In this document: positions 25,801 through 32,951 of the stretch, one piece after another | Layout: each line of letters starts with the position of its first letter | Position numbering within the stretch: the stretch's first letter is position 1 | From: an uncultured Ruminococcus sp. | GTDB taxonomy: Bacteria; Bacillota; Clostridia; Monoglobales; Monoglobaceae | DNA length: 32,951 nucleotides | Assembly: GCA_902760955.1 (NCBI GenBank) | Contig: CACWIG010000016.1 | Span: 1-32,951 of the forward strand | Direction: 5' to 3' | The notes under the pieces: model-generated | Told to the model about the DNA's origin: nothing | The model's database searches: none | Seen by the model: the letters and a program-made list of their open reading frames with translations, nothing else | Translations under genes and position numbers: made by a program

Positions 25801-26460
25801 AAGGTTGCATCAGAGAGAATACGTGAGTTGAAGGCTCAGATTAAATCCTTAGGAAACATCAATTTAGACTCAATTGAAGAATATAAAAGCGTTAAGGAAA
25901 GATTTGATTTTCTTACAGTTCAGACAGAGGACTTGGAAAAGGCAAAGGCTGAGCTTGATGATGTAGTAAATGAAATGATGCAGATTATGCAAAGCAGATT
26001 TGCAGAGCAGTTTAAAATAATAAACACAAATTTTAACCGAGTTTTTTCAGAGCTGTTTGGTGGCGGCAGAGCCAATCTTTCGTTGACAGAGCCTGACAAT
26101 GTTTTAGAAAGCGGTATAGAGATAGAGGCGCAGCCACCTGGCAAGAAGCTACAAAGCCTGTTGCTGTTGTCGGGCGGAGAGAGAGCCTTTACTGCTATTG
26201 CGTTGCTGTTTGCAATACTCGATGTAAGACCTACACCATTTTGTATTTTAGACGAGATTGAGGCGGCACTTGATGATGTAAATGTATACAGATATGCCGA
26301 CTATCTTAAAAAGTACAGCCAAAAGACACAGTTTATTGTTGTTACTCACAGAAGGGGTACAATGGAGGCGGCAAACATACTCTACGGTGTTACAATGCAA
26401 GAGAGAGGTGTGTCTAAGCTGTTAACCCTCAATATTGATGAGGTTAGGGAGAAAGTATAA
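22891..26460 (+). CDS. smc: Chromosome segregation protein SMC
   Basis: The protein has 1189 residues, normal for bacterial SMC, the ATPase that with ScpAB compacts and separates the chromosome. Walker A GPNGSGKSN is at 31-39. Two long coiled-coil arms flank a hinge at about 510-650 with VAADLIECDKKYNDIV and GGAMTGGSA. The ABC signature LSGGE is at 1093-1097 and Walker B ILDE at 1119-1122. GGGAG lies 6 bp before the chosen ATG. The last four sense codons (Arg-Glu-Lys-Val) and the TAA come from the left end of a small mobile element (copy C), so the native C-terminus was replaced or trimmed slightly; all catalytic parts are intact. ftsY follows. Confidence 0.97.
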   Translation: MRLKSIEMQGFKSFADKIYLDFNSGITAIVGPNGSGKSNISDAIRWVMGEQSIKSLRGSKMEDVIFSGTEARKPLGFAEVTLTLDNTDGYFDLEFPEVSVTRRVYRSGEGEYYINKTLCRLKDVHELFMDTGLGRDGYSIIGQGKIDSILSTKSEDRRQVFEEAAGISKYKYRKAEAERKLTQTVENLTRVKDILSELEGQIGPLERQSEKARKYLVLRDEMRGLDINVSIVDIGRIKAELEKLNADLDVLNSQITDISGELSETDEKISAMYDQMRDTDEEVLKYSEKERNIITRINEGEKNIGILQNDAEHNNGNIERLKIEIDAVLENIKLSEKELEGHKDRLAELNREADANKMESDEVTALLERAGESVGEKNIALEGLKAQIIDITSELNSLRGAIDNLKILSDSFGKRKRDIEEELASRDAEGDRIGQSLKQAEEEERKCKDELSKAEIEYRKTENELKAEKENIEKMNGERNKSLLELSQKRSRRTMLMDMEREFEGYAKGVKSVMTAFNKGELKSKNIYGPLAQLIKTDKKYILAIETALGAAGQNIVTESEREAKEAIAYLKEKHLGRATFLPVSAIKPKRFEMQSAKSSKGYVAVAADLIECDKKYNDIVSNLLGTTVICDDIDNAVSMAKISGHKFRIVTLGGDVIQPGGAMTGGSAVKSTGSLSRTGEIDSLGKEIEKLKALSEDCENRLTASRDKLALFETAMADKSEKLSSLRADCIRLKADREHYAVLMENAKQSRGQLRTEVDEITRRLAEIEKESSEKSARIEERQKERVRIETDAAKTQTEYSELSSENERLSGRLTELNIRRTAILKDIELENERISAINDSKAEQLESVNIKRGGIDTLKERNKAIEEDIAKIKSDGENLATEAENCRKSTDELNDKRRETEQLIRKLQNDIKGAQEQKFSLSQQASKTETRIEKLTADRENIINRIWEDYELTYSDAAEMKSDEDFDYKVASERIRELKAQIKSLGNINLDSIEEYKSVKERFDFLTVQTEDLEKAKAELDDVVNEMMQIMQSRFAEQFKIINTNFNRVFSELFGGGRANLSLTEPDNVLESGIEIEAQPPGKKLQSLLLLSGGERAFTAIALLFAILDVRPTPFCILDEIEAALDDVNVYRYADYLKKYSQKTQFIVVTHRRGTMEAANILYGVTMQERGVSKLLTLNIDEVREKV

Positions 26461-26526
26461 AACCGAACCGTGATTTTGAAAGGTAAATTTATTGTTTTTG
26501 GCAGGTTCGGATTTGTACTTTCACCC
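26447..26526 (+). mobile_element. MITE family 1, copy C (internally deleted, 80 bp)
   Basis: Left end GGGAGAAAGTATAAAACC (one change from copy B) and right end identical to copy B (GGTTCGGATTTGTACTTTC at 26504-26522) are flanked by TA at 26445-26446 and 26527-26528. About 190 bp of the interior is missing; the junction lies at AAATTTA, near-homologous to both edges of the deletion (AAATTTA and AAATTA in copy B). The remainder can fold into a single long hairpin. It provides the stop codon of smc and sits 56 bp before ftsY. Confidence 0.9.
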
Positions 26527-26581
26527 TAAGGACGCCAAATAAAAATAATTGCCGATAATCAGCGGCGGAAAGGAGATAAAA

Positions 26582-27505
26582 ATGGCATTTTTCAGCAAAA
26601 TAAAGGAAAGTTTAAGCAAGACAAAAAATTCTATAAACGAAAAACTTGAAACCGTAATCAACACCTTTAAAAGTGTTGACGAGGAGTTGTTTGAAGAACT
26701 TGAAGAAGTTTTAATAACGGCGGATTTGGGTGTTAATACCTCGGTTGAAATCATAGACCGCCTGAGAGATGTGGCTGATGAAAAGCATATTGTAGATGCA
26801 AACAAACTAAAAGGTGAACTTGCCAACATCCTTGAAGAAATTTTAAATGAGGGCAAAAGCTCTAAAATGCAAGTGTACGGATTGCCTGCGGTTATTATGG
26901 TAATCGGCGTAAACGGAGTGGGAAAGACCACATCTATCGGTAAACTTGCAAATATGTATAAAAAGCAGGGTAAGAATGTTGTAATCGCCGCTGCTGACAC
27001 ATTCCGTGCCGCCGCAATTGAGCAGCTTGAGGTTTGGGCTGACCGCGCAGATGTAAGAATTGTTAAACAGCAGGAGGGCTCAGACCCTGCGGCTGTTATC
27101 TATGACGCTATAAATTCCTGTAAGGGTAAATATGTTGATGTGCTGTTGTGCGATACGGCAGGCAGACTTCACAACAAGAAAAATCTTATGGAGGAATTGA
27201 AGAAGATTTACAAGATTTTGGACAGAGAGCTTCCCGACAGCGCTAAAGAGGTTTTGCTTGTCCTTGATGCCACCACAGGTCAGAATGCAGTAGCTCAGGC
27301 AAAGGAGTTTAAAGAGGCGGCGGATATTACAGGTATAATCCTCACCAAACTTGACGGTACTGCAAAAGGCGGTATTACATTTGCAATCAAAAATGAATAT
27401 GATATCCCCGTTAAGCTTGTGGGTGTCGGCGAAGGAATTGATGATATTGAGTTCTTTGACTCTCACGAATTTGTAAGCGGAATAATTGACACTGACGAAG
27501 AATAA
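26582..27505 (+). CDS. ftsY: Signal recognition particle receptor FtsY
   Basis: This 307-residue NG-domain GTPase docks the SRP-ribosome complex at the membrane translocon. The N domain is a four-helix bundle (about 1-95) with the ALLEADVG-equivalent VLITADLGV. The G domain has GVNGVGKTT (109-117), DTFRAAAIEQL, DTAGR from 191 and TKLDGTAKGG. The acidic A domain is almost absent, as in many Firmicutes. The ATG at 26582 follows AAAGGAG by 7-8 bp; the open frame extends upstream only through a weak TTG. Its relation to smc is conserved in Firmicutes, but ylxM-ffh, often next, are not here. Confidence 0.97.
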   Translation: MAFFSKIKESLSKTKNSINEKLETVINTFKSVDEELFEELEEVLITADLGVNTSVEIIDRLRDVADEKHIVDANKLKGELANILEEILNEGKSSKMQVYGLPAVIMVIGVNGVGKTTSIGKLANMYKKQGKNVVIAAADTFRAAAIEQLEVWADRADVRIVKQQEGSDPAAVIYDAINSCKGKYVDVLLCDTAGRLHNKKNLMEELKKIYKILDRELPDSAKEVLLVLDATTGQNAVAQAKEFKEAADITGIILTKLDGTAKGGITFAIKNEYDIPVKLVGVGEGIDDIEFFDSHEFVSGIIDTDEE

Positions 27506-27548
27506 GATATAAAAAATGTAAAATTTTAAAAAAAGTTTAAAAAAATAC

Positions 27549-27577
27549 TTGCAATATAAGAAGTTGTGTGATATAAT
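27549..27577 (+). promoter_or_regulatory. Promoter of rplS
   Basis: TTGCAA (27549-27554) and TATAAT (27572-27577) are spaced by 17 bp, placing the start near 27584, 68 bp before rplS. Confidence 0.75.
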
Positions 27578-27583
27578 ACACAG

Positions 27584-27651
27584 GTTGAATATGGGTAGTC
27601 CTCTGCCTTTTGTGTGGCACGAATACTTAGAGAAGAAAGGAAAATGTAAAA
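27584..27651 (+). promoter_or_regulatory. rplS leader, candidate L19 autoregulatory element
   Basis: The short leader between promoter and rplS contains TGCC-N8-GGCA (hairpin near 27605-27620) and flanking CTCT/AGAG that can pair around it. Its position and size fit the L19 leader known upstream of rplS in Firmicutes, where the protein or its mRNA structure tunes expression. The match to that family was judged by eye and is tentative. Confidence 0.4.
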
Positions 27652-27993
27652 ATGGATATTTTACAGCAAATTACACAAGAACAAATCAGAACAGATTTGC
27701 CTAAGTTTAACATAGGTGACACAATTCGTGTATATGTTAAGGTTAAGGAAGGAAACAGAGAGAGAGTTCAGATGTTTGAGGGAACCGTTATTAAGAAGAA
27801 CAACGGTGGTATCGCTGAAACCTTCACAGTAAGACGTGTATCTTACGGCGTTGGCGTTGAGAGAACATTCCCTGTAAATTCTCCTAAAATCGAAAAGATT
27901 GAACTCGTAAGACACGGCCGTGTACGTCGTGCAAGACTTTACTATCTGCGTGATAGAGTTGGTAAGGCAGCTAAGGTTAAAGAAAAGCTTTAA
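27652..27993 (+). CDS. rplS: 50S ribosomal protein L19
   Basis: The 113-residue protein is full length for L19, which lies at the 30S-50S interface of the large subunit. Conserved blocks are [50 protein letters not shown] and the basic C-terminus [25 protein letters not shown] lies 11 bp before the ATG, which is a little long. It has its own promoter and terminator. trmD, rimM and rpsP, which usually precede it, are not in this window. Confidence 0.99.
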   Translation: MDILQQITQEQIRTDLPKFNIGDTIRVYVKVKEGNRERVQMFEGTVIKKNNGGIAETFTVRRVSYGVGVERTFPVNSPKIEKIELVRHGRVRRARLYYLRDRVGKAAKVKEKL

Positions 27994-28006
27994 TAGCTAA
28001 GACGGG

Positions 28007-28040
28007 GCGGTGGTTATTTGATAATCACCGCTTTATTTAT
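28007..28040 (+). terminator. Terminator after rplS
   Basis: An 11-bp stem GCGGTGGTTAT/ATAATCACCGC (28007-28017 with 28021-28031, one G-U pair) with a 3-nt loop is followed by TTTATTTAT. It lies 33 bp before lepB and may only partly stop transcription. Confidence 0.75.
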
Positions 28041-28073
28041 AACGAATGTACTATTTCGGAAGGATATGATTTT

Positions 28074-28787
28074 ATGGACTTTAATGAAGTAAATGATAAC
28101 AACGGAGCTAACGAAGAAGTTGAGAATAAGCCCGTTGAAGTCGAAGAAAATACTGATGAAGAACCTGAAAACAAGACGAATTGGGTGAAGGAATTGCGTG
28201 AATGGGTTATTGCTATTGCGGCGGCTGTTATCATTGCGTTTGTAATCAGAGAGTTTGTATTTACTCTTGTTAATGTAAAGGGCGCATCTATGGAGCCAAG
28301 CCTCCACGAAAATGACAGATTGTATGTAAACAGATTGTTTTACAAGCCTGAAAAGGGCGATGTTGTTATATTCAGACCTGCAACAGACCCTAAACGTCCA
28401 TATGTTAAGCGTGTTATAGCAACAGAGGGTGACACGATTTACATAGACTTTATTACGGGTAATGTGTATGTAAATGACGAGGTTATTGATGAACCGTATA
28501 TTAAAGAGAAAACTCACACATCTGAGGCGTATATCAACAGCCTTATAAAGAGCGGAGATTACAGCAAGGATAATCCTATTGTTATTCAGCCAGGATATGT
28601 TTGGTGTATGGGTGACAACAGAAACAACAGCCTTGACAGCAGACAGTTAGGTCCTATTCCTTTGGACGAGATTATAGGCGGTGCTGTTTTCCGTTTCTGG
28701 CCGCTTAACAGTATTGGCGGTGTTAGTCAGGATGCTGAGGAAGTATCTTTTATGATTGACGGTGACGACTTCGCCTCTCTCGGTTGA
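28074..28787 (+). CDS. lepB: Signal peptidase I
   Basis: The 237-residue S26 serine peptidase removes signal peptides from secreted proteins at the outer face of the membrane. An unusually acidic, disordered N-terminus (1-33) precedes one transmembrane helix (about 43-66). Catalytic Ser72 is in GASMEPSL and Lys112 in YVKRVIA. MGDNRNNSLDSR (box D) and the C-terminal GGAVFRFWPL (box E) are intact. The acidic cytoplasmic tail is longer than in Bacillus SipS. AAGGA lies about 9 bp before the ATG. It leads the rbgA-rnhB-yraN group. Confidence 0.97.
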   Translation: MDFNEVNDNNGANEEVENKPVEVEENTDEEPENKTNWVKELREWVIAIAAAVIIAFVIREFVFTLVNVKGASMEPSLHENDRLYVNRLFYKPEKGDVVIFRPATDPKRPYVKRVIATEGDTIYIDFITGNVYVNDEVIDEPYIKEKTHTSEAYINSLIKSGDYSKDNPIVIQPGYVWCMGDNRNNSLDSRQLGPIPLDEIIGGAVFRFWPLNSIGGVSQDAEEVSFMIDGDDFASLG

Positions 28788-28815
28788 GATTTTTTACGGA
28801 AGGATGTGTTAAGCT

Positions 28816-29664
28816 ATGGAACTTCAATGGTTTCCAGGTCATATGGCAAAGACAAGAAGAATGATATCAGAAAATCTGAAACTTGTGGATGTGGTTATAG
28901 AACTTCTTGATGCCAGACTGCCCTTGTCCTCCCGCAATCCTGAGATTGATAATATTGTCGGCTCTAAGCCGAGAATTGCCGTGCTTAACAAATGTGATAT
29001 AGCTGATGATACTGCAAACAAGTTGTGGCTTGATTGGTTTGAAAAGAAGAATATTACTGCGTTTTTGGCGGACAGCCGTTCAGGTTACGGCTTTTCTGCC
29101 CTGTCGCCTGCAATCGATAAGGTGCTTGAAGAAAAGTTTGAACGTGACAGAGCAAAAGGCATTAAAAGACATAGTGTAAAGATGATGATTGTAGGTATTC
29201 CTAATGTGGGAAAATCGTCATTTATCAACAGATTGTCGGCACGCAGTGCGGCGAAAACAGGGGATAGACCAGGTGTTACAACTGCTAAACAATGGATAAG
29301 AATTGCAGGCAAGTATGAGCTTTTGGATACACCCGGAATATTATGGCCTAAATTTGAAAGTCCTGAGTGTGCAAGAAGGATTGCATTTACGGGCGGTATC
29401 AAGGACGAGATTATGGATGTTGAGGAATTGGCATTTTATCTTGTGGGCTTTTTGCGTGAGAATTATCCTCAAAATCTCATAGACAGATACAAGCTGTCTG
29501 ATGCTGATATTGAACTTGAAAGCTGGGATATTGTTGAGGTTATTGGCAGAAAACGCGGTGCTGTTATATCAGGCGGTGAAATCGATATGCACCGTACATC
29601 TATGCTGATACTCGACGATTTCCGTTCTGCTAAATTAGGTAAAATCACACTTGAACTACCATAG
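28816..29664 (+). CDS. rbgA: Ribosome biogenesis GTPase RbgA (YlqF)
   Basis: The 282-residue circularly permuted GTPase acts late in assembly of the 50S subunit. It begins with the invariant MELQWFPGHMAKTRR. The G motifs come in permuted order: G4 NKCD (58-61), G1 GIPNVGKS (127-134), G2 GVTT and G3 DTPG (171-174), followed by a C-terminal helical domain. AAGGATG is 9 bp before the ATG. A strong palindromic hairpin follows the gene. Confidence 0.97.
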   Translation: MELQWFPGHMAKTRRMISENLKLVDVVIELLDARLPLSSRNPEIDNIVGSKPRIAVLNKCDIADDTANKLWLDWFEKKNITAFLADSRSGYGFSALSPAIDKVLEEKFERDRAKGIKRHSVKMMIVGIPNVGKSSFINRLSARSAAKTGDRPGVTTAKQWIRIAGKYELLDTPGILWPKFESPECARRIAFTGGIKDEIMDVEELAFYLVGFLRENYPQNLIDRYKLSDADIELESWDIVEVIGRKRGAVISGGEIDMHRTSMLILDDFRSAKLGKITLELP

Positions 29665-29675
29665 AATATTTGTTT

Positions 29676-29701
29676 CAGCGAGAGTTAACTCTCGCTGTTT
29701 T
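29676..29701 (+). terminator. Palindromic hairpin after rbgA
   Basis: A perfect 22-bp palindrome (29676-29697, arms CAGCGAGAGTT and AACTCTCGCTG) is followed by TTTT. The T run is short, so termination may be partial and rnhB may be reached by read-through. Confidence 0.65.
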
Positions 29702-29732
29702 GATATAAAAATTAATACGGAGGTGTTGTAAT

Positions 29733-30338
29733 ATGTTGGATACAGCAGATATATATTATGAAAAAGGATATGAGTATATAGCAGGTGTTGACGAGGTAGG
29801 CAGAGGACCCCTTGCGGGACCTGTCTGTGCTGCCGCAGTAATTTTGCCCAAGGGAATGATAATCGACGGAGTAAACGACTCAAAAAAGCTGAGCGAGAAG
29901 AAAAGAGAAAAGCTGTACGAGGACATAATAAAGAATGCGGTTGCATACAGCGTTGCCTTTGTTGAACCATCAGTTATTGATGAAATCAATATCCGTATGG
30001 CAACTCACAAGGCAATGCAAAAGGCGGTAAGTGACCTGAAAATAAAGGCTGATTTTTTGCTTGTGGACGGAAATGACAGAATTGCCTTTGACGGAATTGA
30101 GTCAGAGTACATAGTGAAAGGCGATGCCAGGTTTGAATGTATAGCGGCGGCATCTATTGTTGCAAAGGTGACAAGGGATAGATATATGGTAGAAATGGAC
30201 AGCGTATATCCCCACTATGGATTTGCCAAAAATAAAGGTTACGGAACAAAAGAGCATATGCTTGGTATAAGGGAATACGGAATAACCGATATACACAGAA
30301 AAACATTTATAACCGACAAGGTTTTGGGAAAGGTGTAG
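29733..30338 (+). CDS. rnhB: Ribonuclease HII
   Basis: The 201-residue enzyme removes ribonucleotides and RNA-DNA hybrids from DNA. The catalytic motif GVDEVGRGPLAGPV supplies Asp and Glu, LLVDGND the third acid and AAASIVAKVTRDRYM the conserved basic helix; the C-terminal FAKNKGYGTKEH is typical. Length is normal. GGAGGTG lies 8-9 bp before the ATG. yraN starts 4 bp after its stop. Confidence 0.97.
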   Translation: MLDTADIYYEKGYEYIAGVDEVGRGPLAGPVCAAAVILPKGMIIDGVNDSKKLSEKKREKLYEDIIKNAVAYSVAFVEPSVIDEINIRMATHKAMQKAVSDLKIKADFLLVDGNDRIAFDGIESEYIVKGDARFECIAAASIVAKVTRDRYMVEMDSVYPHYGFAKNKGYGTKEHMLGIREYGITDIHRKTFITDKVLGKV

Positions 30339-30341
30339 CAG

Positions 30342-30719
30342 ATGGGCAGATACAATAAAAATCTGGGAGATTTCGGAGAGAACTTTGCGGTAGATTTTTT
30401 GCTTGAAAACGGTTATGAAATTCTGGAGAGAAATTACAAGACCAAATCAGGTGAAATAGATATAATTGCGAGCATTGAAAATACATTGGTATTTGTGGAG
30501 GTTAAGACAAGAAGCTCCGAAAAATACGGACAGCCGTCAGAGGCGGTGGATTATAAAAAGCGAAAGCATATGCTGTCTGCCTCTGAGGAATACTATTCTG
30601 AGGCTATGCCATATAGCGAAATCAGATTTGATGTGATTGAGATAATTGCAAAACAATTGAGTGATGGTGAAGTGGTTTTGCATAGACTAAATCACATTGA
30701 GGGAGTAATTATGGATTAA
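30342..30719 (+). CDS. yraN: YraN family (UPF0102) endonuclease-like protein
   Basis: This 125-residue protein has the restriction-endonuclease-like fold signature: GEIDIIASIENTLVFVEVKTRS, in which GE, D and the EVK motif form the expected metal site. The N-terminal GENFAVDFLLENGYEILERNYK is also typical. Its biological role is unsettled; Holliday junction or DNA repair roles have been proposed because of its neighbourhood. Coupling to rnhB (3 bp gap, ribosome binding site AAAGGTG inside rnhB) indicates co-translation. Confidence 0.93.
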   Translation: MGRYNKNLGDFGENFAVDFLLENGYEILERNYKTKSGEIDIIASIENTLVFVEVKTRSSEKYGQPSEAVDYKKRKHMLSASEEYYSEAMPYSEIRFDVIEIIAKQLSDGEVVLHRLNHIEGVIMD

Positions 30720-30732
30720 GGAGAGGTAGATT

Positions 30733-31677
30733 ATGTACAAAATTTTTGATGCACATTGTGATACGATTTACGAATTGTCGGAAAGAGGCTTGCCCCTTGA
30801 TAAAAACAAATTGCATTTGGATATAGAGAGAATGTTGGAGTATAATACTTATATTCAGGTGTTTGCCGCATTTGTAGACAAAAAAGATATTAAGATTTCG
30901 CCTATGAACCATTGCTTGACTTTGATGGATAAGTATTATACGGAAATAGAGAAAAACAAAGATAAAATTTCTGTTATTAAGACGGCAACTGATTTGCAAA
31001 AGGCAAAAGAGGGCGGTGTACACGCAATACTTTCCATTGAGGGTGCCGAGGTGCTGGAGGGGAGTCTTGCGGCACTGAGGATGTATTACAGAATGGGTGT
31101 AAGGCTGATTACTCTGACCTGGAACTATGCCAACGAGTTGGCTGACGGAATTACCGAGAGCCGAGGCGGAGGACTTACTGAGTTCGGCAGGCAGGCGGTT
31201 GCATTAATGGAGGAACTTGGCATATTGATTGATGTTTCTCATCTGTCCGAAAAGGGTTTTTGGGATGTGGCTCAATGTGCAAAATATCCATTTGTTGCGT
31301 CACATTCCTGTGTGAAAAATATTTGCGGACACATACGCAATCTGACAGATGCACAAATCTCAGAAATAACAAGACGAAATGGCGTTATAGGTGTAAACTT
31401 CTATCCGCAGTTTTTGGATAACAATGGTGAATGCGGCGTAGATAAGCTGTGTGAACATATTGAGTATATACTATCTATGAACGGAGAGGATACAGCCGCT
31501 TTAGGTTCTGACTTTGACGGAGTTGACTGTTTGCCGTCGGGGATTTGCGGTGCAGAGAGTATGAAGGACATATGCAAACGATTGAACACAAGGGGTATAA
31601 ATGATGATGTAATCCAAAAAATTGCATTTGATAACCTATACAGAGTCTTTTATCAGACTTTAAATCGAAAAAAATGA
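30733..31677 (+). CDS. M19 family membrane dipeptidase-like hydrolase
   Basis: The 314-residue protein is a TIM-barrel metalloenzyme of the renal dipeptidase (M19) family. The metal ligands expected are visible: H8 and D10 in FDAHCDT, E103 in SIEGAE, His in IDVSHLS and His in VASHSCVKN, plus GSDFDG. No signal peptide or membrane helix is present, so it is a cytoplasmic dipeptidase in this organism; 'membrane' comes from the family name. It may recycle dipeptides, including D-amino acid ones. AAGGAGAGG is 7-8 bp before the ATG and the gene lies 13 bp after yraN. Confidence 0.95.
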   Translation: MYKIFDAHCDTIYELSERGLPLDKNKLHLDIERMLEYNTYIQVFAAFVDKKDIKISPMNHCLTLMDKYYTEIEKNKDKISVIKTATDLQKAKEGGVHAILSIEGAEVLEGSLAALRMYYRMGVRLITLTWNYANELADGITESRGGGLTEFGRQAVALMEELGILIDVSHLSEKGFWDVAQCAKYPFVASHSCVKNICGHIRNLTDAQISEITRRNGVIGVNFYPQFLDNNGECGVDKLCEHIEYILSMNGEDTAALGSDFDGVDCLPSGICGAESMKDICKRLNTRGINDDVIQKIAFDNLYRVFYQTLNRKK

Positions 31678-31707
31678 TTAATTTTTCAAGAAATTTTGAT
31701 ACATATA

Positions 31708-31745
31708 TTGCATTTTAGGGATATTTATATTAAAATAGATATAAT
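31708..31745 (+). promoter_or_regulatory. Candidate promoter of the aminotransferase gene
   Basis: TTGCAT (31708-31713) and TAAAAT (31731-31736) are spaced by 17 bp. An overlapping TATAAT (31740-31745) has no good -35 box. Either would start transcription about 60 bp before the gene. Confidence 0.5.
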
Positions 31746-31809
31746 GACGTATCTATGCATTCTTGAAATGTATGACTATTTTAAATTTAAAACTCGGAGG
31801 TTACTAAAG

Positions 31810-32951
31810 ATGGAATTACGACTTTCAGACAAAGCAAGAGCGGTTAGTCCGTCACCAACCCTGGCAATTGATTCTAAGTTTAAGGCTATGAAAAAGCAAG
31901 GCATACCTGTTGTGGGTTTTGGTGCAGGAGAACCTGATTTTAATACACCCGACAATATCAAGATGGCAGGTATCAATGCCATTGAAAATAATATTACCAA
32001 ATACACACCTGCTTCAGGTACTCCTGAGCTTAAGCAGGCTATATGCGACAAGGTAAAGAGAGATACAGGACTTGAATATAAACCTGCTAACGTCGTTGTA
32101 AGCAACGGCGGTAAACATTCGCTTACCAATACGTTTCTTTCGATTTGCAACCCTGGTGACGAGGTTATTATTCCCGCTCCGTATTGGGTTAGCTATCCTG
32201 AGATGGTTAAGTTGGCTGATGCTGTACCTGTTTATATAAAGACAACAGAGGAAACAAACTTTAAGTTCACTATGGAACAGTTGACAGACGCTATCACACC
32301 GAGAACGCGTGCAATCGTGCTTAATACACCAAGCAACCCGACAGGTATGATATACACTAAAGAGGAGCTTGAGCAGATTGCAAAGATTGCGGTTGAAAAC
32401 GAAATATATGTTGTATTTGACGAGATATATGAGAAGTTAGTATACGAGGGCGAGCATATTAATATTGCAACGCTCGGCGATGAAATACGTGACCTTACCA
32501 TAATAGTAAATGGTATGGCAAAGACATATGCTATGACGGGATGGAGAATAGGATATGCAGTAGCAAACGAAAAGATTGCAAAAGCTATGGCAAATATCCA
32601 GAGCCACGCTACTTCAAACCCCAACTCAATCGCACAGGCAGCCGCTGTTGAGGCGTTGAACGGCGACCAGAGTTTTATTGATGATATGAAGAAAACCTAT
32701 ATCGAACGCAGAGATTATATGGTTGACAGAATTAACAAAATGGAAGGTATGAGCTGTTCTAATCCTAACGGTGCCTTCTATATCTTTGTAAATGTAAAGG
32801 AACAGCTTAAAAAGGAGCATTACGGCAAAATGATAAATACAGCTCAGGAGCTCTGTAACGATATTTTAGATCGTGCTCTTGTTGCCTTGGTGCCCAGTGA
32901 AGGATTTGGTGTTAAAGGCTATGTAAGACTTTCATATGCAACTTCTATGGA
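31810..32951 (+). CDS. PLP-dependent aspartate/aromatic aminotransferase family (3' end outside window)
   Basis: 380 residues are visible before the window ends; members have about 395-400. It is a class I fold type I aminotransferase close to bacterial aspartate aminotransferases of the Igamma/Bacillus type. GAGEPDFNTP, NTPSNPTG, VFDEIYEKLVYEG and the Schiff-base lysine K238 in GMAKTYAMTGWRIGY are all present, with the substrate-carboxylate Arg expected in the last block, VRLSYAT. GGAGG lies 9 bp before the ATG. Substrate (aspartate or another amino acid) cannot be fixed from sequence alone. Confidence 0.93.
   Translation, partial: MELRLSDKARAVSPSPTLAIDSKFKAMKKQGIPVVGFGAGEPDFNTPDNIKMAGINAIENNITKYTPASGTPELKQAICDKVKRDTGLEYKPANVVVSNGGKHSLTNTFLSICNPGDEVIIPAPYWVSYPEMVKLADAVPVYIKTTEETNFKFTMEQLTDAITPRTRAIVLNTPSNPTGMIYTKEELEQIAKIAVENEIYVVFDEIYEKLVYEGEHINIATLGDEIRDLTIIVNGMAKTYAMTGWRIGYAVANEKIAKAMANIQSHATSNPNSIAQAAAVEALNGDQSFIDDMKKTYIERRDYMVDRINKMEGMSCSNPNGAFYIFVNVKEQLKKEHYGKMINTAQELCNDILDRALVALVPSEGFGVKGYVRLSYATSM

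Noticed and set aside
27644..27649. ATG-TAA start-stop pair just before rplS
   Set aside because: It is only 3 bp from AAAGG and two codons long; probably chance in an A-rich leader.

Overview
The window looks like a chromosomal segment of a low-GC, anaerobic member of the Clostridia (Firmicutes), plausibly a gut Oscillospirales-type organism. The evidence is the block rplS-lepB-rbgA-rnhB-yraN, smc next to ftsY, strong GGAGG ribosome binding sites, near-consensus SigA-type promoters, a bacterial V/A-type (ntp) ATPase, a membrane pyrophosphatase and a long type-2-like isoleucyl-tRNA synthetase. Species cannot be named from the sequence alone. No rRNA, tRNA or CRISPR array was seen.

Layout: 1-2694 (mostly minus strand) holds a K+-dependent membrane pyrophosphatase (hppA) with a long leader; its last codon and stop lie inside a mobile-element end. 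2836-5122 (plus) holds a DUF378 membrane protein, an M23 cell-wall peptidase, an orphan WalR-like response regulator and rlmH. 5253-7051 is an ACT-domain/UPF0210 pair with its own promoter, an operator-like dyad and a leader hairpin. 7063-15701 is a nine-subunit V/A-ATPase operon in the order G-C-I-K-F-E-A-B-D; the I-subunit gene carries an in-frame TAA. 15704-16474 is a gene-poor patch with two repeat families and an apparently complete type I toxin-antitoxin locus. 16475-19329 (minus) is a three-gene gtr-like glycosylation operon (GT-C membrane protein with a fused stalk domain, GT2, GtrA). 19527-22649 (minus) is ileS. 22811-32951 (plus) holds housekeeping genes: smc, ftsY, rplS, lepB, rbgA, rnhB, yraN, an M19 dipeptidase and a PLP aminotransferase cut by the window end.

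The most notable material is a family of small non-coding mobile elements (MITEs). They have about 24-bp terminal inverted repeats and TA target duplications, which suggests mobilisation by an IS630/Tc1-mariner type transposase. There are three copies: 1-219 (cut by the window edge), 15944-16214 (271 bp, complete) and 26447-26526 (80 bp, internally deleted). All lie in the same orientation relative to local transcription. One left end carries stop codons in all three frames, and two copies supply the stop codons of hppA and smc. The third sits in the 5' leader of a 22-residue hydrophobic toxin gene. There it splits a 12-nt sequence whose exact reverse complement lies in the 3' region of the same locus; removing the element and one TA restores the 12-mer perfectly. 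On the opposite strand a consensus promoter and terminator define a convergent antisense RNA of about 88 nt, the expected antitoxin.

Functionally, the pyrophosphatase and the V/A-ATPase would couple pyrophosphate and ATP to ion gradients. The M23 peptidase and WalR-like regulator point to cell-wall control, and the gtr-like cassette to surface glycan decoration. The 3' half carries chromosome organisation, protein targeting and secretion, ribosome assembly and RNA/DNA maintenance genes.
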